Of a stretch of 64,000 nt of DNA, positions 25,201-38,504 are shown one piece after another (position 1 is the stretch's first letter; each line of letters opens with the position of its first letter). A program made the position numbers and the translations under genes. The DNA is from Quercus robur (lineage: Eukaryota > Streptophyta > Magnoliopsida > Fagales > Fagaceae): contig NC_065544.1 in assembly GCF_932294415.1 (NCBI RefSeq), positions 24,279,351 through 24,343,350 of the forward strand, in the 5' to 3' direction. The notes below the pieces were generated by a model. That model ran no database searches. It had not been told where the DNA came from and saw only the letters and a list, made by a program, of their open reading frames with translations.

Positions 25201-26682
25201 AAGCACCACCTGTTTTATTTTATAAATACTTATTTTCATATTTGAATCTAAGAAAAGAAAAATTCTAATAAATTCAACTTATTTTCAATGTTTATTATCA
25301 CTATTATTACGAGATTAAACTCCTAACTGAGTCCTCTAACTATTGAACAAAGTTCAATTTGATCACTTAACTGTTAATTATTTCAATATATAATCCTGCA
25401 ATTTTCAAAATCAAATCATTGGAATTCTCAGGTCTTTGAAATTGAATTTTGATGAAATTAATATTTGGAATTGAATTCTTAGGTACTTCGAACATGAACA
25501 TGGACTTTCATTCTTCTATTCCTATTATTATTATAACTATGGAATTATCCAAAAAAAAAAAAAAACAAGAATATAAGAGAGAAATCCTTCCTAGCATCTT
25601 CTCTAAAGCTGCCAAAACCATTAAAGTTCTATGTCGTACATGCGCCATGTGACCCTTCACGTTTGTGTTGTGGCCCTAGCAAATGCACTAGGGACAGAAA
25701 TGCAACGACTATGAGTTGAGTAATGGCTGACTTCAACTGAGCCAAGAAGATAGATCGCTGTTAAGGAAACAGTGCAAAGATAAAAAGATCTCCTGGAAAG
25801 AATTGTTGATATCTTTGTGTTAGTGGATAAATTTTATAGAAGAGGATCATTCCCATCCGCCATTTTCATGTTTATTGGCAATTGAAATTAGAAAGAGACT
25901 GCTGCTATAGTGCAAGAGCTTTTCAAATTGAAAATGCCTCTTTGGTTTTGTAGTGTGGTGCTTTTGCTTGATGCAAGTTGAGTTGACACTTGACACAGTT
26001 CTTTTCATTTTATTTCTTACACTTAATCATATTCTTACATATCGGATGCAACAGCAAAGCAGGCATGCGTGACAGAAATTTGATGAAGCGCTTTCATGGG
26101 GAATATTGAAAATGACTTGACTAATTGACTACCACATGCACAACTAAAGCTTTATATATGAATGAAAGACCCTACCCCCGAAGCCTCACTATCTATATCT
26201 AATATCTATCTGATGAACTAGAATGTCAAGATAATATTTAATTTGAAGAAAAAATAATAATAATTTCAAAGGCACTGTCAATTAGTTGGTTAGAGAAAAA
26301 TCAGTTCCACCAAATGCCAAGTAGAAATTCCAAGTGTATATCAGCTTTACGAAGGAACTCAAATGTATATATGATCATTGTGAGTTACTCCTTCTTCCTC
26401 CAGGTTTAGCTGATGATCTTAGTAGTTAGTGTGTAATGATGTTGGCTCGCAAGTACTGGTGCCACACTTTTATAGTTACACTTATGCCACAAGTGTTTGC
26501 GGTGCCAGGTTATAAATTATAATGCAGGGCTCTACTGAAGATTATTTGTATTCGGCTATACATGTAGGGAGCCATACTTTTCAAATAATTACACAATCTG
26601 ATCTGATTTTTGTCAGGTTGTCCACTTATAATTAATTAGAGAAATACACTATATATATATATCGCACGAATGCGCTAAAGCA
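25201..26682. other. AT-rich non-coding stretch
   Basis: No gene recognised on either strand; only short chance frames. Confidence 0.5.
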
Positions 26683-26990
26683 CTGTAGCTACATTGCTTT
26701 GGTTTAGTGAGTCCCTTTCTTTTCTTTTCTTTTCTTTTTTCAAAGTTTTGAACAGTTGCTGCTTTTTTTTCCACACTGCTTTCCTTTTTTTTTTTCTTTT
26801 TTTTTTTTGGGGGGTAATATCCTGTCCACTCTTTATTTTATGCACTATAGCTACAGTGCTTTGGTTTAGTGAGTCCCTTTCTTTTGTTTTTTTTTTCCCA
26901 AGTTTTGAACAGTTGCTTTTTTTTTCTTTTCTTTTTCTTTGCTTTTTTTTTTTCCCCGGGTAATATCCTGTCCACTCTTTCTTTTTATTT
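26683..26990. repeat. Tandem duplication, period about 162 bp
   Basis: Two units share TTTGGTTTAGTGAGTCCC, GTTTTGAACAGTTGC and GTAATATCCTGTCCACTC in the same order; TTGGTTTAGTGAG starts at 26699 and 26861. Both units carry poly-T tracts of different length. Confidence 0.85.
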
Positions 26991-28560
26991 TATTTTTATA
27001 TATAAAACTGTTAGTTAACACAATAAATTGTCACAATATTTTTGCAACTGTTGATATGTTAATTCCTTATAGGTTAAAATAAAATATCATACTAGAATTA
27101 TCCACAACTAAAATTAAAGGTATTATGAAAAAAGAAGTGCTACCTCTATAACATTTTTTGCAACACTTTCACAACATTGTTCATTAGGCTTTTTTTTTTC
27201 CACAAACCACAGTACACTAGTTTTGGTTGTACTGTTTTTGTCTTTTCTTTTAAATATTTATATGTGTATGTATAGTTACACTGACTTAACAAATTCTTAC
27301 AATATTTTCACAATTATTGACGATTTACACTGTTCATTGGCCCTTTTTTTTTTTCTTCACAATATGCTGGTTTTGCTTGTGCTTTTAAATATTATATGTG
27401 CATACACAATTACACTGACGCAACAAATTTTTACAATATTTTCATAATTATTGAGGTGTCAGTTTTTTAAAGGTCAAAATAAAATAATAAAATAAGAGAC
27501 TGAGAACAATCACAACTAAAAATAAATGTATTATGAAAATGTTATAACATCTTCTTCTTGTCACAATATTTTCACAATCGCGAGATCTCAGTTCCTTATA
27601 GATCAAAAGAAAATAAAATAAAAAGAAATGCTATGTCCATAACATTTTCACAATAATTTTGTAACAAATTTTATGTGGCAAGGTCTTTTTGAAGGATAAA
27701 AAAGTGATATCAGTAGTGGATAAAACCAATAACAACTTATCATTTATAATTTGTTCTAAAAATGTTATGGATGTACCATTTCTCTCAAATAAAAAAATAT
27801 ATATATCTATTCAGATCCTAAAAATAAAAGTATTGTGAAAATGTTTTGATAGTTTGTTATATTATTAGACTTCTTTTTTAATATATATAATCAAATTGGG
27901 TGAGCCAAAATTCACTGTACGTTTCACGCACAATTTTTTAATATTGTCTTTTTGCTTGTTTTTTTAATACATAATTTTAAAGCCAGTAATAATTTTTTAT
28001 CTAAGATTTGTTGTGAAAATGCTGTGGACGTAAAAATTAAATAATAAAATATCAAACTGGAACCTACCACAGTTGGAAATAAAAAATATTACGAAAATGT
28101 TGTGACGTTTTGTTATATTCCTAAACTTTTTTTTTTTTTTTTTGTGTGACATTTTGTTGTGTTCCTAGGCTTCTTTTTTTGTTTAGTCAAATTTAGTAAG
28201 CCAAAACTCATTGTTTTAGGCACAATTTTCTTCCATTGGCCTTTAATTTTATTTTTAAATACACGGTTAAAAGTGGTTAGCCAAATTTAAAACCAATAGC
28301 AATTTACCACCTAAGATTTATTATGAAAATATTGTGAACGTAACATTACTCTAAAATAAAATAATAAAATATTAGACTAGGACTCATCATAGCTAAAAAT
28401 AAAGGTATTGTAAAAATATCGTCACTTGTTGTTGTGTTTCTAGACTTCTTTTTTGGTTTATTCAATTTGTTGAACTAAAATTCATTATTTAATGCATAAT
28501 TTTTTTAGGTTGATTTTTTTTTACACATTGTTTCAAGTTTTCAAAAAAAAAAAAATAAAA
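26991..28560. repeat. Cluster of nested MITE-like repeats
   Basis: The motif family ATGCTA..TCCA.AACATTTTCACAA and its reverse complement recurs many times. The clearest unit is 27629-27785, beginning AGAAATGCTATGTCCATAAC and ending ATGGATGTACCATTTCT in inverted orientation. Others start near 27135, 27525, 28015 and 28320. They look like successive insertions of one small MITE family into each other. A (CA)n run lies at 28568-28588. Confidence 0.6.
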
Positions 28561-28599
28561 TAAAATAAACACACACACACACACACATTGTTTTACACA

Positions 28600-30845
28600 A
28601 ACATAACACACACAAATTGACGAAGTAACACTTTCCTCCTTTATGTTCGGGATAGTTGCATTCCCACCTAAAGGAAAGTTGAATAATTTCATCATTTATA
28701 TTTTGTAAATGTGCATATACCCATGTTGTTCTCTCTTAGTTAAACCCTAACAAAATCTTATAATTCCTAAAATATTCTATTGTGCAATGTCTAATATACT
28801 TCTACTAAATTTTAATGTCCCAAAAAATTTCTTTGTGTATTTTGAATTTTATGTGGTAGACTGGTAGTCATGCTTGGAAAGTTAGAATGATGATATATGG
28901 TGTTCTATTTGTTACCTAGAGAACACTAATTTATCAGATTTAAATCTTCTACACTTATAATTTTATCTAATAAAAACTTTGATGACATATGTCTTTTCTT
29001 ATTTTGTTCTTATTTTAATTTATTTTCCTACTTAAAAGGGTATTCATTAAAAATAAGTAAGCTAAACACCGTAGTTAGACTCATAAACTAAGATAATAAA
29101 GAATGAAATATGAATAAAAAAATCTTCATTGTAGATGATTGCAAATATTTAATTTAATGAAGATCTTCAAAAAAATTGTAGCATATATTATCATTCATTG
29201 CGAAAATTTAAATATTGTTGAAAGATGATGACATTCATTATCATTATTTGTAGCATTTTTTGGTTAATAGATATTACATTTAGTAAATAAGTTCTAAAAA
29301 ATTGTCATAGTACATAGATATTCAAATAGCTATTTTAAATTTAAGTACATGACTTCATACTTCTTCAACAAAAAAAATTTATATTAATTCTCTCACTAAA
29401 GGGCCAGCACGTGCAACCCACACTAGTATATATATATATATATATATAAAGCTTTGGAAACCACACATTTTTACATGTTATATTCTAATATATTTTTTAA
29501 TTAAATTTAAATTTTATTCTATATGTTATTTTATAATATAACATGTTATTAAAATTTAAAATCACACAATTTTATATGTTATTTTAGAATTATGGTACAT
29601 TAATTTTTTTTAAATAGTGAAATATATAATTTCATATACAAATACAATTATAAAAATGTCCAAAATCATGTTATGGTAAACTTTTGTGTGAATGAATGCA
29701 TGGGTTACAGACTTATATATATATATATATATATATATGAAAAATGTTATACATATGGCAATGCATACACTGGTATCCAGTAGGAGTAAAATTAAACTCG
29801 ATCCTGATTATTCAAACTCAAAACAGTTAAAGTTCCTAAACATGGGATGCTTCACAAAAAGCCAAGGGGAGGACCAAGCCCCTGTAGATATAATTTTTGA
29901 TGGAGCAAGTCTTATTCCAACAGCATTTATATATAATGGTCTGTATCAATCCTAGTTCTAAGATTTGATACTTTTTTTTTTTTTGGATACTATCAGCATA
30001 TTACCCTACATCTCTATCAATCAATATGTAGTTTAGAGGTAAAAGAATGGATATGGCAGTCTTAATTATTATATTACCTGTTTTTCTCTTTCTTTAATTT
30101 TTTTACCAACCACAGTTATATATCAGTTGCATGGTCCATATAACGTCCGACAGAAAGATTTTGATTATCCTACCGACTACCGTGATGTCCCATTGATGTC
30201 TGCCATCGATGGCTCAGTTTCTTAGTTGAATATTCGGTTAGTGGGTCTTATAGAATTGCCACTCTTAAATATAAAACACCAAAATACATATAAAGAGAAG
30301 ATCAGAGAAAGATAGAACGTAGACGAATGTGTGTATTCTATAAAGTATTCTAGTATCCCTCTTGATCAAACTCAAAGTGGATTTTTGAAGTTGACTGAAG
30401 TTAAAATGTGACCGGCGATGAAGCAGAATTTGGAAACTGTATGGATAACAAATTCTAGGCGGAGTACTGATGGAACATATATATATATATATATTGACAT
30501 GTGTATGTCAAATCTTGACGTTTAAGTTTAGCACTGTAGGGACGATTGGTCATACGTACACATGGTCGAAAGACTTCCTTTTAGTATCACAATTTTTATA
30601 TTATTACTTTTGTAACATCTTTTTGACCTGGTAAATTATGATTAATTTTTTATTACTTTACATTCACCACTTCTTTTCTTCTTATTATTCACAATTAATT
30701 AACCACATAAGAGAGGATTTCTGCACAATGGTGAAATTTCCAATATAGAAGGGCAATGGCGGAGAGAATATTAAAGTTAAAAAAAGAATATATAAAGTGT
30801 CTGATTCTACAATCTATCTATATTACCATGTCAAAATATAAAAAA
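28600..30845. other. AT-rich DNA with (AT)n tracts; possible unidentified exons
   Basis: AT microsatellites at about 29428-29448, 29717-29737 and 30478-30494. Two GC-richer pieces (about 29790-29941 and 30115-30222) can be joined through GT-AG borders and read in one frame, but I recognise no protein family, so no gene is called. Confidence 0.35.
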
Positions 30846-30849
30846 TGAC

Positions 30850-31017
30850 AAAATTTAAGTACAGTACTTTAGGTTCCCCTTTTAAGATTTAGTCATGTGA
30901 TTACTTAACTTAAAAGTACACTAGATTCCCATAAGAAAAAACATCCACATGGTAGAATTTTAAAATGGGAACCTAAGGAATAGCACATAAGTATTGTATC
31001 TAAGTTTTGCTTTATAA
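30850..31017. mobile_element. Small MITE-like inverted repeat
   Basis: Left ATTTAAGTACAGTACTTTAG plus GTTCCCCTTTTAA and right TTAAAATGGGAACCTAAGGA plus ATAGCACATAAGTATTGTAT are imperfect inverted repeats around an 80-bp centre. Target duplication not resolved. Confidence 0.5.
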
Positions 31018-32436
31018 AAAAATAGTTACTAATAATAGCGATGTGGCAATGCAAAGGGGAACATGATCATCTCCATTTAAAAAATTGTTGTTTTCATTCA
31101 TTTTATAATTTAGATTTTATTTTTGGATTTAATAGTGTATAAGTCATTTAAAAATTTTAAAGGATTCACTAGACTATATATACACTTTTAGATATGTAGA
31201 AGCTAACCTAGATCATGAAATTGGCAAAATGGACGAGGGAAGGGTTGCAAAGGGGCCATGGGCCCCTCAACTTGCCTTTTAATTTCATCCCTCCTTTTAC
31301 TTCAAAAATTATAAAATAGGTTTTAATTTACTTAATGACCCTTAGGATATATATTAAGAATAATTATATTATGACCTATTCAAAGGCCTAGAATATCATT
31401 TAGGTACATTTTGATATTACTTTTTATATCTAACTCAAATAAGGTGCATATAAAACATATGACTACACGAATAGATTAGAAAATCTCTTTTAAAAGCAAA
31501 AGCCTAAACTTTTGAAGAACATCAATTAAGATAAAAGTAATTTAAAAGTAGAACACACTTAACATTTTTCTTAAGTTGATTGTATTAACTAGTTTATAAA
31601 ATTTAATATTCATGTCTTAAGGTATAAGTAAATTATGGGAAACCATGTCAATGATGAATATTTTAAGGGAAAATTTGTTTAAGATTTATAAATCACTATC
31701 CCGTCATCTATCTTGAATGTTAAATTTTAAACCACTTAAAAAGGATCAAAGAATTGAACCAAGATAAATATATATATATATATATATATATTTTAAGTGG
31801 TGTGCCTTTGTGTTAGAACCATTTTCTCTCTTCCTTGTGTGTGTTTGTTTCTTAAAAAAAAAAAAATTGTGTGCATGTAGAAAGAATTTTTTTAATTTAT
31901 AATAAGAATCATATAGAAAGATAGTTTGCTAGAAAATTTAGTATAGCATCACTATAAATGATTTTAGTACCATAAAAGAACAAGGAACACAAATTTTTTT
32001 AGTTAAAGCTAATTTTTAGGAAAATATTTTTTTGAGTTGTAGAAAGATAATTTTGATATAAAATTTACTATAAATGATACAATAACATATATTTTTTCTT
32101 TTTTGAGAAAAATATGTTAGATCATGTACACAAACATACTTTACATGTATATACATATATTTAGCCCTCCAAAAAGTTGGTTTTTCTTTATATACATATA
32201 TATATATATATATTTATTTATTTATCATCCCCTCTCCCCAGGAAAATTTTTTCCTCCACCACTGATTAGAAAGAAATAAAAAGAAGATGAGATAGTTAAA
32301 GAAATTATTAAATTATAAACATACTAATAATAGATAATAAGAAAAAAAAGGAAAAGTAAAAGAACATAGAGAATTACCATGGTTTATGATTTATATCCAT
32401 CATATTCCATTCCAAAATAGAGTGATGTTTATTATA

Positions 32437-32573
32437 TACTACTTGTTGCACACATCTTCACACTTGTGTGAAAATTGCACTAAAAACATTATTTGAAGTT
32501 ACGATTTTCAAATTGAAAACCATGACTTTAGTCATGATTTTAGTGCAATTTTTAGGTGGTGCAACAAGTATTT
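32437..32573. mobile_element. Small MITE-like inverted repeat (about 137 bp)
   Basis: Terminal ACTTGTTGCAC and GTGCAACAAGT are perfect inverted repeats of 11 bp. Inside them, AAAATTGCACTAAAA and TTTTAGTGCAATTTT pair, so the element folds into one hairpin. Flanking duplication is not clear. Confidence 0.65.
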
Positions 32574-33052
32574 TCCATCCGAAATAACTAAATCTCTACC
32601 GCTCAATCTTGTATGTTATATTAATTTGAAATAGATATATTTCATGATTTAGATCAAATAATATAAATTTAAAGATGTATCTAAGGTCATGTTACTGTTA
32701 AATTAAATAAAATTTTAATTATGAAGTGTACTCTATTCCAGTCCATGTATGACTAAGTTGTTCTAGTATTCTCAAAGCTAATGATTGCATAACAGTTTTT
32801 CAATGAATCCTTACTTTATGATACTATGTTATCAAAAATAAAGTTTTTTTATTTTTTTAATTTTTTTGGAGAAGAATATCAAATATAAAGTAAAATACGA
32901 CAGACCCATTTAATTAGAGTGAAAACTGAAACATAAACTTACTTTTCCTTTATAGTCAGTAACTGATCTGATCTACCTCATACAAGTTTAACATAGCCCA
33001 ATTAGCATTGCAAAATCCAGGATATATAGCTTGAACCGAAGAACCATGAAAG

Positions 33053-33484
33053 CTAATACCATGAAAATTCTCTTTTCCAATTCACTTCATCATTGCTGAA
33101 ATAAAACCCATCCTCTCTCACCAACCAAGAGCACTTCCTAAGAGGACCACAGCGATAAATATCCCTGGGACCCTTAAACGCATCAAAACTCTTCCTCTTT
33201 TGGTCCCATTTCATGGTGCATAAGAAATGAGTGGTGCCCCATAAGTTGGTCCTGAGTCTCCAGCTGAAGTCGTCGTGCTCTTGGAGTGCACGTCCTCCGA
33301 GATCACTGTCTTTGGATGCACACCAAATCACCAAAGGAAGCGAGTCGTTGTTTGTGAAGCCATTGACCACACGAACGTCATATTCCCTGCCATGTAACTG
33401 GTCAGGTTGTAATATTAGCATGTAAACAACTAACAATGCAATTGCGAAGGAGAAAGGAAGCATAAGACTGATGGAAATCTTCAT
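33053..33484 (-). CDS. S-protein homologue (plant self-incompatibility S1 family), intact
   Basis: Encodes a 143-residue secreted protein of the S1/SPH family. The name comes from poppy stigma S proteins; most dicot members have no known role. I chose the ATG at 33484 because it opens a signal peptide (MKISISLMLPFSFAIALLVV); an in-frame ATG 13 codons upstream would put a polar stretch ahead of it. The mature part has the family pattern: DVRVVNGF near its start, VIWCASKDSDLGG, FSWRL with GTTHFLC, the W-containing middle, then YRCGPLRKCSW and EDGFYFS. Four conserved cysteines are present (WC, LC, RC, KC), expected to form two disulphides. Single exon, as usual. It is only distantly related to the two broken copies in the duplication arms. 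No frame defects seen. Confidence 0.88.
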   Translation of the reverse strand: MKISISLMLPFSFAIALLVVYMLILQPDQLHGREYDVRVVNGFTNNDSLPLVIWCASKDSDLGGRALQEHDDFSWRLRTNLWGTTHFLCTMKWDQKRKSFDAFKGPRDIYRCGPLRKCSWLVREDGFYFSNDEVNWKREFSWY

Positions 33485-33559
33485 GTTGTTCGGGTGATAG
33501 TGCAATGATAGTGGTGTTCCCACTTTTGAGAATGCATATTATATAAAGCAATAACATTT

Positions 33560-33577
33560 TTTTTTTTTTTTTTTTTT
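33560..33577. repeat. Poly-T tract
   Basis: Run of about 20 T just upstream (minus-strand sense) of the S-protein homologue. Confidence 0.7.
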
Positions 33578-33957
33578 TAAGAAATAACATTTGTACTTCT
33601 TGTGCAATTCTTTAGGAAAATTATGTGCTTCCAAAGCATGGTAATTTGGTGTCCCTCCTCTCATATTTATAGTAGATCGTAATATTAATTTTATTAGTGA
33701 AATGTACCATAAATGTAAGAGGAGTAAATACTATGTACGCCACCGTGCTCTAGGAGGATGTATTACTTACTCTAAATCTGTTATTTGTAAAGGTTATTTA
33801 TATATGTGCGCAAATATTAAAGTGTAGCTTATTTGTATTTTTAGCAAAAGGGGAAAGTGTAATATTTGTATGTTACTTTTAAATCAATTAACTCTCCTTT
33901 TTTTGGTAGATTTGGTGCTTTACATAACAAATTTCATCTCATTATTATTATTATTAT

Positions 33958-34664
33958 TGTAGGGTCAATTTTGGGGCCCAGGCCCAGTAGGTAGGTGATT
34001 CTGGCCCAAAGAGCTCTAGACAATGAATTTGTAGAGAGCGGTTTACAGAACTAGGCCCTAACGAAGTGAGGGTTAGTTAATTTTGGGCCATGCAACAATT
34101 GAACGTAAGAATATCTCCTTCATGTCCACTGGATGTTCGGTCCGAGGAGACGTGCGGGTGCACTTTTGTTCCTGATCAAAGGCTATGGTCTTTCTCTCTC
34201 TCTTCTGTTCTTCCTTTGCTCTTTTTTCCGATCCCCTCTTCATGGGGATGTCCTTCTCTTATATAGCCTCCTTAAAGTCATCAGAGCCTTACACTTGTTG
34301 ATCATTTGGGCCTTCACTTGAGTGTCCGTCCCATCGGACATCTCCCCTATCTTTCTGTGAGTTGTTATGGCCAAGGTAACACTGTTCTCCTGTCTTCTCC
34401 ATATTAATGCGGCCAGAAAAGTAGCTACCCTACATTTAATGTGGCAGTTGTGGAGCAATTCTTTATTGTTGGTAGAATGCATGTCTGAGCCATATCTGGC
34501 ACGTCCAAGGAGACACCCCTCCTCGGATTGTCTTTAAAACAAGCTTAGGCCCATAAGGATTGGGTTGGGGGCCCTTTCTGGCACCCACACTTTCTCCTCG
34601 GACTGGGTTGAACTCTATAGAGGGCCCGAGGCCTATTGTTTGATCTGGGGACTTTACCCCTACA
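33958..34664 (-). repeat. Downstream (3') LTR of the gypsy element
   Basis: Begins TGTAGGGTC and ends CCCTACA on the plus strand; same length as its partner at 43844-44550. The sequence next to its inner border, AATTTTGTGGGGCTAT on the minus strand, is a degraded purine-rich polypurine-tract candidate. Confidence 0.95.
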
Positions 34665-34922
34665 ATAGCCCCACAAAATTTCGGCTCTTTCCCTCTCATC
34701 CAAGGAGAAAAGATGCGATTTTGACATTCTATAGGGTCATTTATTGTAGATTCTTGTTTCGCCCGTGTGGAGGTGCGGCCCCACGTGCCTCAATACTGTT
34801 AATGGCGCTAATTATTGCGCTTGACGGCTTTATGTCCTTCTAATCCAACGGTGGGGCGCTAGATCAACGGTTGGTATTTTCTCATTTCTCTGGGCGAGAG
34901 TGAGCTTGTTCAGTTTCTCCCT

Positions 34923-34930
34923 GCTATATA
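34923..34930 (+). promoter_or_regulatory. TATA box for the antisense ORF
   Basis: CTATATAAG at about 34923 lies 220 bp upstream of the ATG at 35147 and outside the LTR, in the internal region. Spacing and the CT-rich leader after it fit a real RNA polymerase II promoter serving the plus-strand ORF. Confidence 0.6.
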
Positions 34931-35146
34931 AGATTTCCTGAGATACTTGCTTCCATTTTTTGAAAAAGCACTCAAGCGTCCCTGAGCAGTCCGGCATCCC
35001 CTTTTGCACAGCATTTGAATCTCCACATACACTCCCTCGAAGATTCCCAGCGAGTTCCTCACCCGTAAGTGCTCATTTCCCTTCCGTTGCCTTTCCCGGT
35101 GTTCTTCCTCAAGTAAATCGTCTTCGCGTCACCTAGGATTAGAGGG

Positions 35147-37578
35147 ATGGGTAAACTTGAGAAACTGGTAGACTCTCCAGCCAGTATGGAAGGCTTCAGG
35201 GCTAAATACCGTATTCCGCCGGGAGTAAGTCTAGAGTATTGCTCTTTGGAAGAAATCTTGATCAAGAGAAAGACGGGGCAGGTCGCCATTCCAATGATAG
35301 CCTTTGTGGAGGGAGGAATGACGATCCCTATGGGGAGAATAACTAGGGATTATTTGCGTGGTCATAGGTTGGCCCCTCACCAGTGCGCCGCGAACATGTT
35401 CCGGATCCTGGGGTGCATAGACGCCTTAAACGAACAAATGAACCTCGGCCTTTCATGGCATAACGTAGTTCAGCTATATGAATGCCATAGCCTCAATGAG
35501 TCGTATTACCTGAAATCCAGGTCCGACGAGGTGAGGCTGATATCCTGCTTTCTCAAGTCCAACAAAGGCTTGAAGGATGACCTTTTGATCGTTTCTGGAG
35601 CATGGCATGACGGTATTCACTGCCCAGTTAGGGCAGGAACACCAGGTGGGGCATTGTAGGGTCAGATTCCTTGGAGGGAATCTTAGTCTCGAGCTTTCCT
35701 TTCTTTGTTTTAGTTTTGGTTTTGCTTATTTGCCTCCTCGGACTAACGTAACCCTTTCTTTGGACTTTGCAGACAAGGAGCGAACAACTCCTCGGCTAAG
35801 TTTGGTTAACGTTCAGGCGCTCAACTTCCTTCTAAGGTCTGAGATCTTTGTGAGCGAGGACGGGTAACTGCGTGCTGCTCCTCTAATCTTGGACTACGAG
35901 CCCCTTTCACGCGCTCTAGTGGACGCTGATCAAGCTATCAGGGCTGGAAGTCCCCGACTAGCACGCATCGACGTCTCTATTCCAGGTTTTCTTACTCGGA
36001 GAGACCTACCTCCTGTCCAGCTACCTGCTCAGCGAGCTCTTCCCGCGGAAGTAGTCCCAGGAGAGGGAGCTAACTCCTCGCACTCATCCCTCGAGATCCA
36101 GATTGATCAATTCCACTTCTCCGAGGAGGGAGAGACATCGGCGAAACTTGTAGAGCTCTCAGACTCCGATTCAGATATAGACCGGGCCTTGGCGATTCCC
36201 AACCTTGGTTTGGTAATTGCACAAGTTGATACTAGCCAAGAGATTGAGGAAGAAGGCATGGACCTGAAGCCAAGGTCTGGTCTCAGGGGTCTCTTGTCCA
36301 ACAGGAATAAGGGGCAGTCTTCTAGGGATTCCCCAAAGGAACAGGCTACCTCCAAGGCCCCTCCTCCTCTTCCTCCCCCAACTGATCCAGCACTACAGCT
36401 TCTTCCCAATTTGAGGCAAAAGAGGCTCGTGGAAGAATTGGAGGAGGGTGAGGTTGGCCCTGAAAAGGCTAAGCACCAGAAAAAGGGCAAAGAGCCCAAC
36501 GAGAAAAGGACTAGATCCGTTGACAGCCGAGACGAGACAGCTATTTAGAGGGAGCAGCGGATCTGGTCCCCACGCCTCGAGTTGGATGGCGCCCCGATTT
36601 CATGGGACGCGACTTTGTGGGAGTCCCAACAAGGACAGGCTTCCTACTTGGCTGAGGCCCTGCAGCAGCCCCTTCTCTTGCCTCGCGATATGGAGGGTCT
36701 CCGGGCTACTCGGCAACTGGATCTTTTCATGTCACTGAAGAGAGACATGGTTATGGTAAGCGAAGACTTCCCTTATTTAGTTTTCTTATTCCGTATCTGT
36801 TTATTCGTTATTTTCTTTTAGTTAGACCTCCATTATTCCGGCGCAGGTCACTCAGCAAATTTTTGTTGCTGAGGAGTAGGCGAAGAAGGCTCGCGAAGAT
36901 CTGAACAGTGAGGCTCAGTCCCGCCTCGCTACTGAGAAGGCTACCGACACCCTTAGGCTGGAAAAGGATCGCCTGGGTAGTGAAGTGAAGGAGGCACAAA
37001 AGGCTCGCGCTAGCGCCGAAGCCGGATTTAAGACCACTACCAAGCAAGCTGAGGATCTGCGCCAACAGCTCCATCTGTCCGAGATAAACCTCGCGACAGA
37101 GAAGCAGATGGTCTCAGATCTTAAGGCCGAGCTATCAAAGGCCAAGGAGGCGGCTCGCGTGGCCAGGGAGGCGGCCGAGGCAGCGGTGGCAACCTCATAT
37201 GAACGTGGAGTTAGGGATACCGAGGTTAGGCTGATCGAGGAGGTGGCTACCGTATGTAGGGATTACATCACTATGTCTTGGGGGGTAGCCTTGGATCGAG
37301 CGGCAGTTCCAGCAGACTCCGATCTCAGGAAAGTTGAGAATATCTTCTTTCCAGAAGATATTCGTGAGATTCCGGACTTGGTTCCTCCTGAGGAGCCCCT
37401 CCCTGGGAAAGCCACAACCTCGGATTCCCATATACTTGAAGCTGAGGAGACGCAACCGGCTGCAAAGGACAAATCGCCCGAGGACAGTCTCACAATCAGG
37501 GATGTTGTCGCACAAGCAAAGGAGGCCGTTCTGGAACCCCAGGCAGGAAATGATCAACTTGAGCCTACTCAGGGCTAA
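35147..37578 (+). pseudogene. Antisense additional ORF (aORF) of gypsy element, spliced, decayed
   Basis: Runs opposite to gag-pol. Three exons fit: 35147-35660, 35773-36755 and 36847-37578, with introns GTCAGA...TTTGCAG and GTAAGC...GGCGCAG. The N-terminal part (GMTIPMGRITRDYL, LAPHQCAANMFRILG) resembles the plant domain catalogued as putative gypsy type transposon (Transposase_28-like). The middle is acidic and Pro-rich. The C-terminal part is a long Ala/Lys/Glu coiled coil (about 36880-37210). Stops at 35657-35659, 35866-35868, 36546-36548 and 36877-36879 show decay. Such aORFs are known in Tat elements; their function is unknown. Plus-strand transcription would make RNA antisense to the element. 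Confidence 0.8.
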
Positions 37579-37862
37579 GCCTTAGGACAATAGCGTAGGA
37601 CTTTATTTGCAGCTACCTTCTTTACCTTTTACATTTTGTTCTACTAAAGTTTGTAAAAGAACGCTTTTGGATTTCAATGAATGATGTTATTTTCCTTTGA
37701 ATTCTGTTGCATTGCTTCCTTTTTTGCTTTTACTATGAATGAATTTCTGTTATGCTACTAACTGTTGAGAACCAAGCGTTATTCGAGATTTACACAATGT
37801 GGTCAAGCATGAATGAATGTGTAAAAAATGATAGTCAATAATTAGATAAGACTGCTTCGAGG

Positions 37863-38412
37863 TTAATTTCCCCCAAGCCTGTGGTCCGAGGGGCCAGGCA
37901 GGACTTGGGTTCTGTTTAACACTTAGAGAAAATTATACAGTTGTTAATTTCCCCCAAGCTCGTGGTCCGAGAAGCCAGGCAGAACTTGAGTTCTGTTTAA
38001 CACTTAGAGAAAATTGTACAATTGTTAATTTCCCCCAAGCCTGTGGTCTGAGGAGTCAGGCAGGACTTGGGTTCTGTTTAACACTTAGAGAAAATTGTAC
38101 AGTTGTTAATTTCCCCCAAGCCTGTGGTCTGAGGAGCCAGGCAGGACTTGGGTTCTGTTTAACACTTAGAGAAAATTGTACAGTTGTTAATTTCCCCCAA
38201 GCCTGTGGTCTGAAGAGCCAGGCAGGACTTGGGTTCTGTTTAACACTTAGAGAAAATTGTACAGTTGTTAATTTCCCACAAGCTTGTGGTCCGAGGAGCC
38301 AGGCAGGACTTGGGTTCTGTTTAACACTTAGAGAAAATTGTACAGTTGTTAATTTCCCCCAAGCCTATGGTTCGAGGAGCCAGGCAGGATTTGGGTTCTG
38401 TTTAACACTTAG
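37863..38412. repeat. 81-bp tandem array, seven units, between convergent ORFs
   Basis: TTAATTTCCC recurs at 37863, 37944, 38025, 38106, 38187, 38268 and 38349: an exact 81-bp spacing with only a few substitutions per unit. The last unit is short. It lies between the end of the aORF (37578) and the end of pol (about 38505). Tandem arrays in this untranslated zone are known for Tat-type elements. Confidence 0.96.
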
Positions 38413-38504
38413 TTGCACAGTAGTGTAGCGTCAAGAATTACGTCTTTCATTAATAATAGTACATTTTCAGGTTATTTACATTCCAAGGACGGGGTACTAC
38501 ACGC

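Noticed and set aside
34133-34843. Open frames in the LTR, repeated at 44019-44585
   Set aside because: Duplicated because the LTRs are duplicated; no coding features.
36107-36499. Minus-strand Ser-rich frame
   Set aside because: Shadow of the aORF acidic region on the other strand.
37863-38412. 81-bp array as a coding repeat (81 is a multiple of 3)
   Set aside because: Stops occur in the frames I checked and it lies outside both flanking ORFs.
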